From contig JBJTOP010000089.1 of NCBI GenBank assembly GCA_046074645.1, forward strand, positions 1 through 7,896: DNA of 7,896 bases, read 5' to 3'. The DNA comes from SXXK01 sp046074645 (GTDB taxonomy: Bacteria > Planctomycetota > Planctomycetia > Planctomycetales > Planctomycetaceae). Shown here one piece after another: positions 7,727-7,896 of this stretch; position 1 is the first letter of the stretch, and each line of letters opens with the position of its first letter. The notes below the pieces were generated by a model. It did no database searches, was not told where the DNA came from, and saw only the letters and a list, made by a program, of their open reading frames with translations. The translations under genes were made by a program, and so were the position numbers.

Positions 7727-7894
7727 CTTGAGGGGAGTTGCGTTGAGGAACTGCTGTTGGAATTCGTCCCACACGTTGGAAGCTTTCAGACATCTGAGAA
7801 TAAGCATCGCTTGAGCGCCGCTGGCGGACCAGCGCACGCTGGTTCGCTCAAGGCGGTCTTTGACAAGATGGCGACAGGCGCCTTCAGTCAGACC
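7721..7894 (-). CDS. ISKra4-like transposase, C-terminal end (5' part outside window)
   Basis: The - strand frame is open from the right edge to TGA at 7721-7723 and encodes 57 visible residues, with no start inside the window. It begins GLTEGACRHLVKDRLERTSV, continues RWSASGAQAMLILRCLKAS and ends NVWDEFQQQFLNATPLKV. The pattern TEGACRxLVKDR, then RW, then GAQAxLxLR, then WDEF, matches my knowledge of the conserved C-terminus of ISKra4-family transposases, which carry out DDE-type cut and strand transfer. The catalytic residues would lie upstream. At one point the usual Gly-Met-Arg-Trp reads Ser-Val-Arg-Trp, a mild departure that may mean divergence or decay. The overlapping ATG-initiated frame at 7793 is in another register and is not needed to explain this stretch. 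Confidence 0.75.
   Translation of the reverse strand, partial: GLTEGACRHLVKDRLERTSVRWSASGAQAMLILRCLKASNVWDEFQQQFLNATPLKV
7725..7894 (-). mobile_element. Edge of a probable ISKra4-family insertion sequence
   Basis: This is inferred only from the transposase C-terminus at the right edge. The element's end should lie between the transposase stop (7721) and the small membrane gene's promoter (about 7689). The 10-bp inverted repeat at 7700-7726 is in the right place, but I cannot compare it with the other end of the element or see a target duplication. Confidence 0.4.
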
Positions 7895-7896
7895 CG

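Overview
The window looks like chromosomal DNA from a planctomycete or a close relative. This is an inference from the gene mix: an Rpn-type nuclease with a charged coiled-coil tail, a Gfo/Idh/MocA oxidoreductase next to a secreted SMP-30-type lactonase, an ISKra4-like transposase, and start sites that mostly lack a clear Shine-Dalgarno sequence. No marker gene fixes the species.

Layout. Left edge to 598 (+): the C-terminal part of an Rpn/PD-(D/E)XK putative transposase, ending in a tandem-repeat coiled coil. 599-784: a short convergent gap with nothing recognisable. 785-3890 (all -): read in transcription order, a Gfo/Idh/MocA oxidoreductase, a secreted SMP-30/gluconolactonase-like protein, and an unrecognised single-pass membrane-anchored protein, with about 100-base spacers. 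A 9-bp stem-loop lies between the first two. 3891-4177: a divergent intergenic region. 4178-7363 (+): hflX, then after 9 bases a single long frame that fuses a TrhO (YceA-type rhodanese) tRNA hydroxylase to an RluA-family pseudouridine synthase. 7428-7619 (-): a small two-helix membrane protein with a plausible promoter and ribosome binding site. 7721 to the right edge (-): the last 57 codons of an ISKra4-like transposase, which has no start inside the window.

How the genes fit together. The + strand pair is a translation/RNA module: HflX is a ribosome-associated GTPase and the next protein carries two RNA-modifying activities. The - strand group could be a sugar-oxidation pair (dehydrogenase plus lactonase), but the lactonase has an export signal and the dehydrogenase does not, so a shared pathway is not shown. 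Mobile-element-related genes sit at both edges. The most interesting item is the TrhO-RluA fusion. I saw no CRISPR array, tRNA, rRNA or clear defence system.
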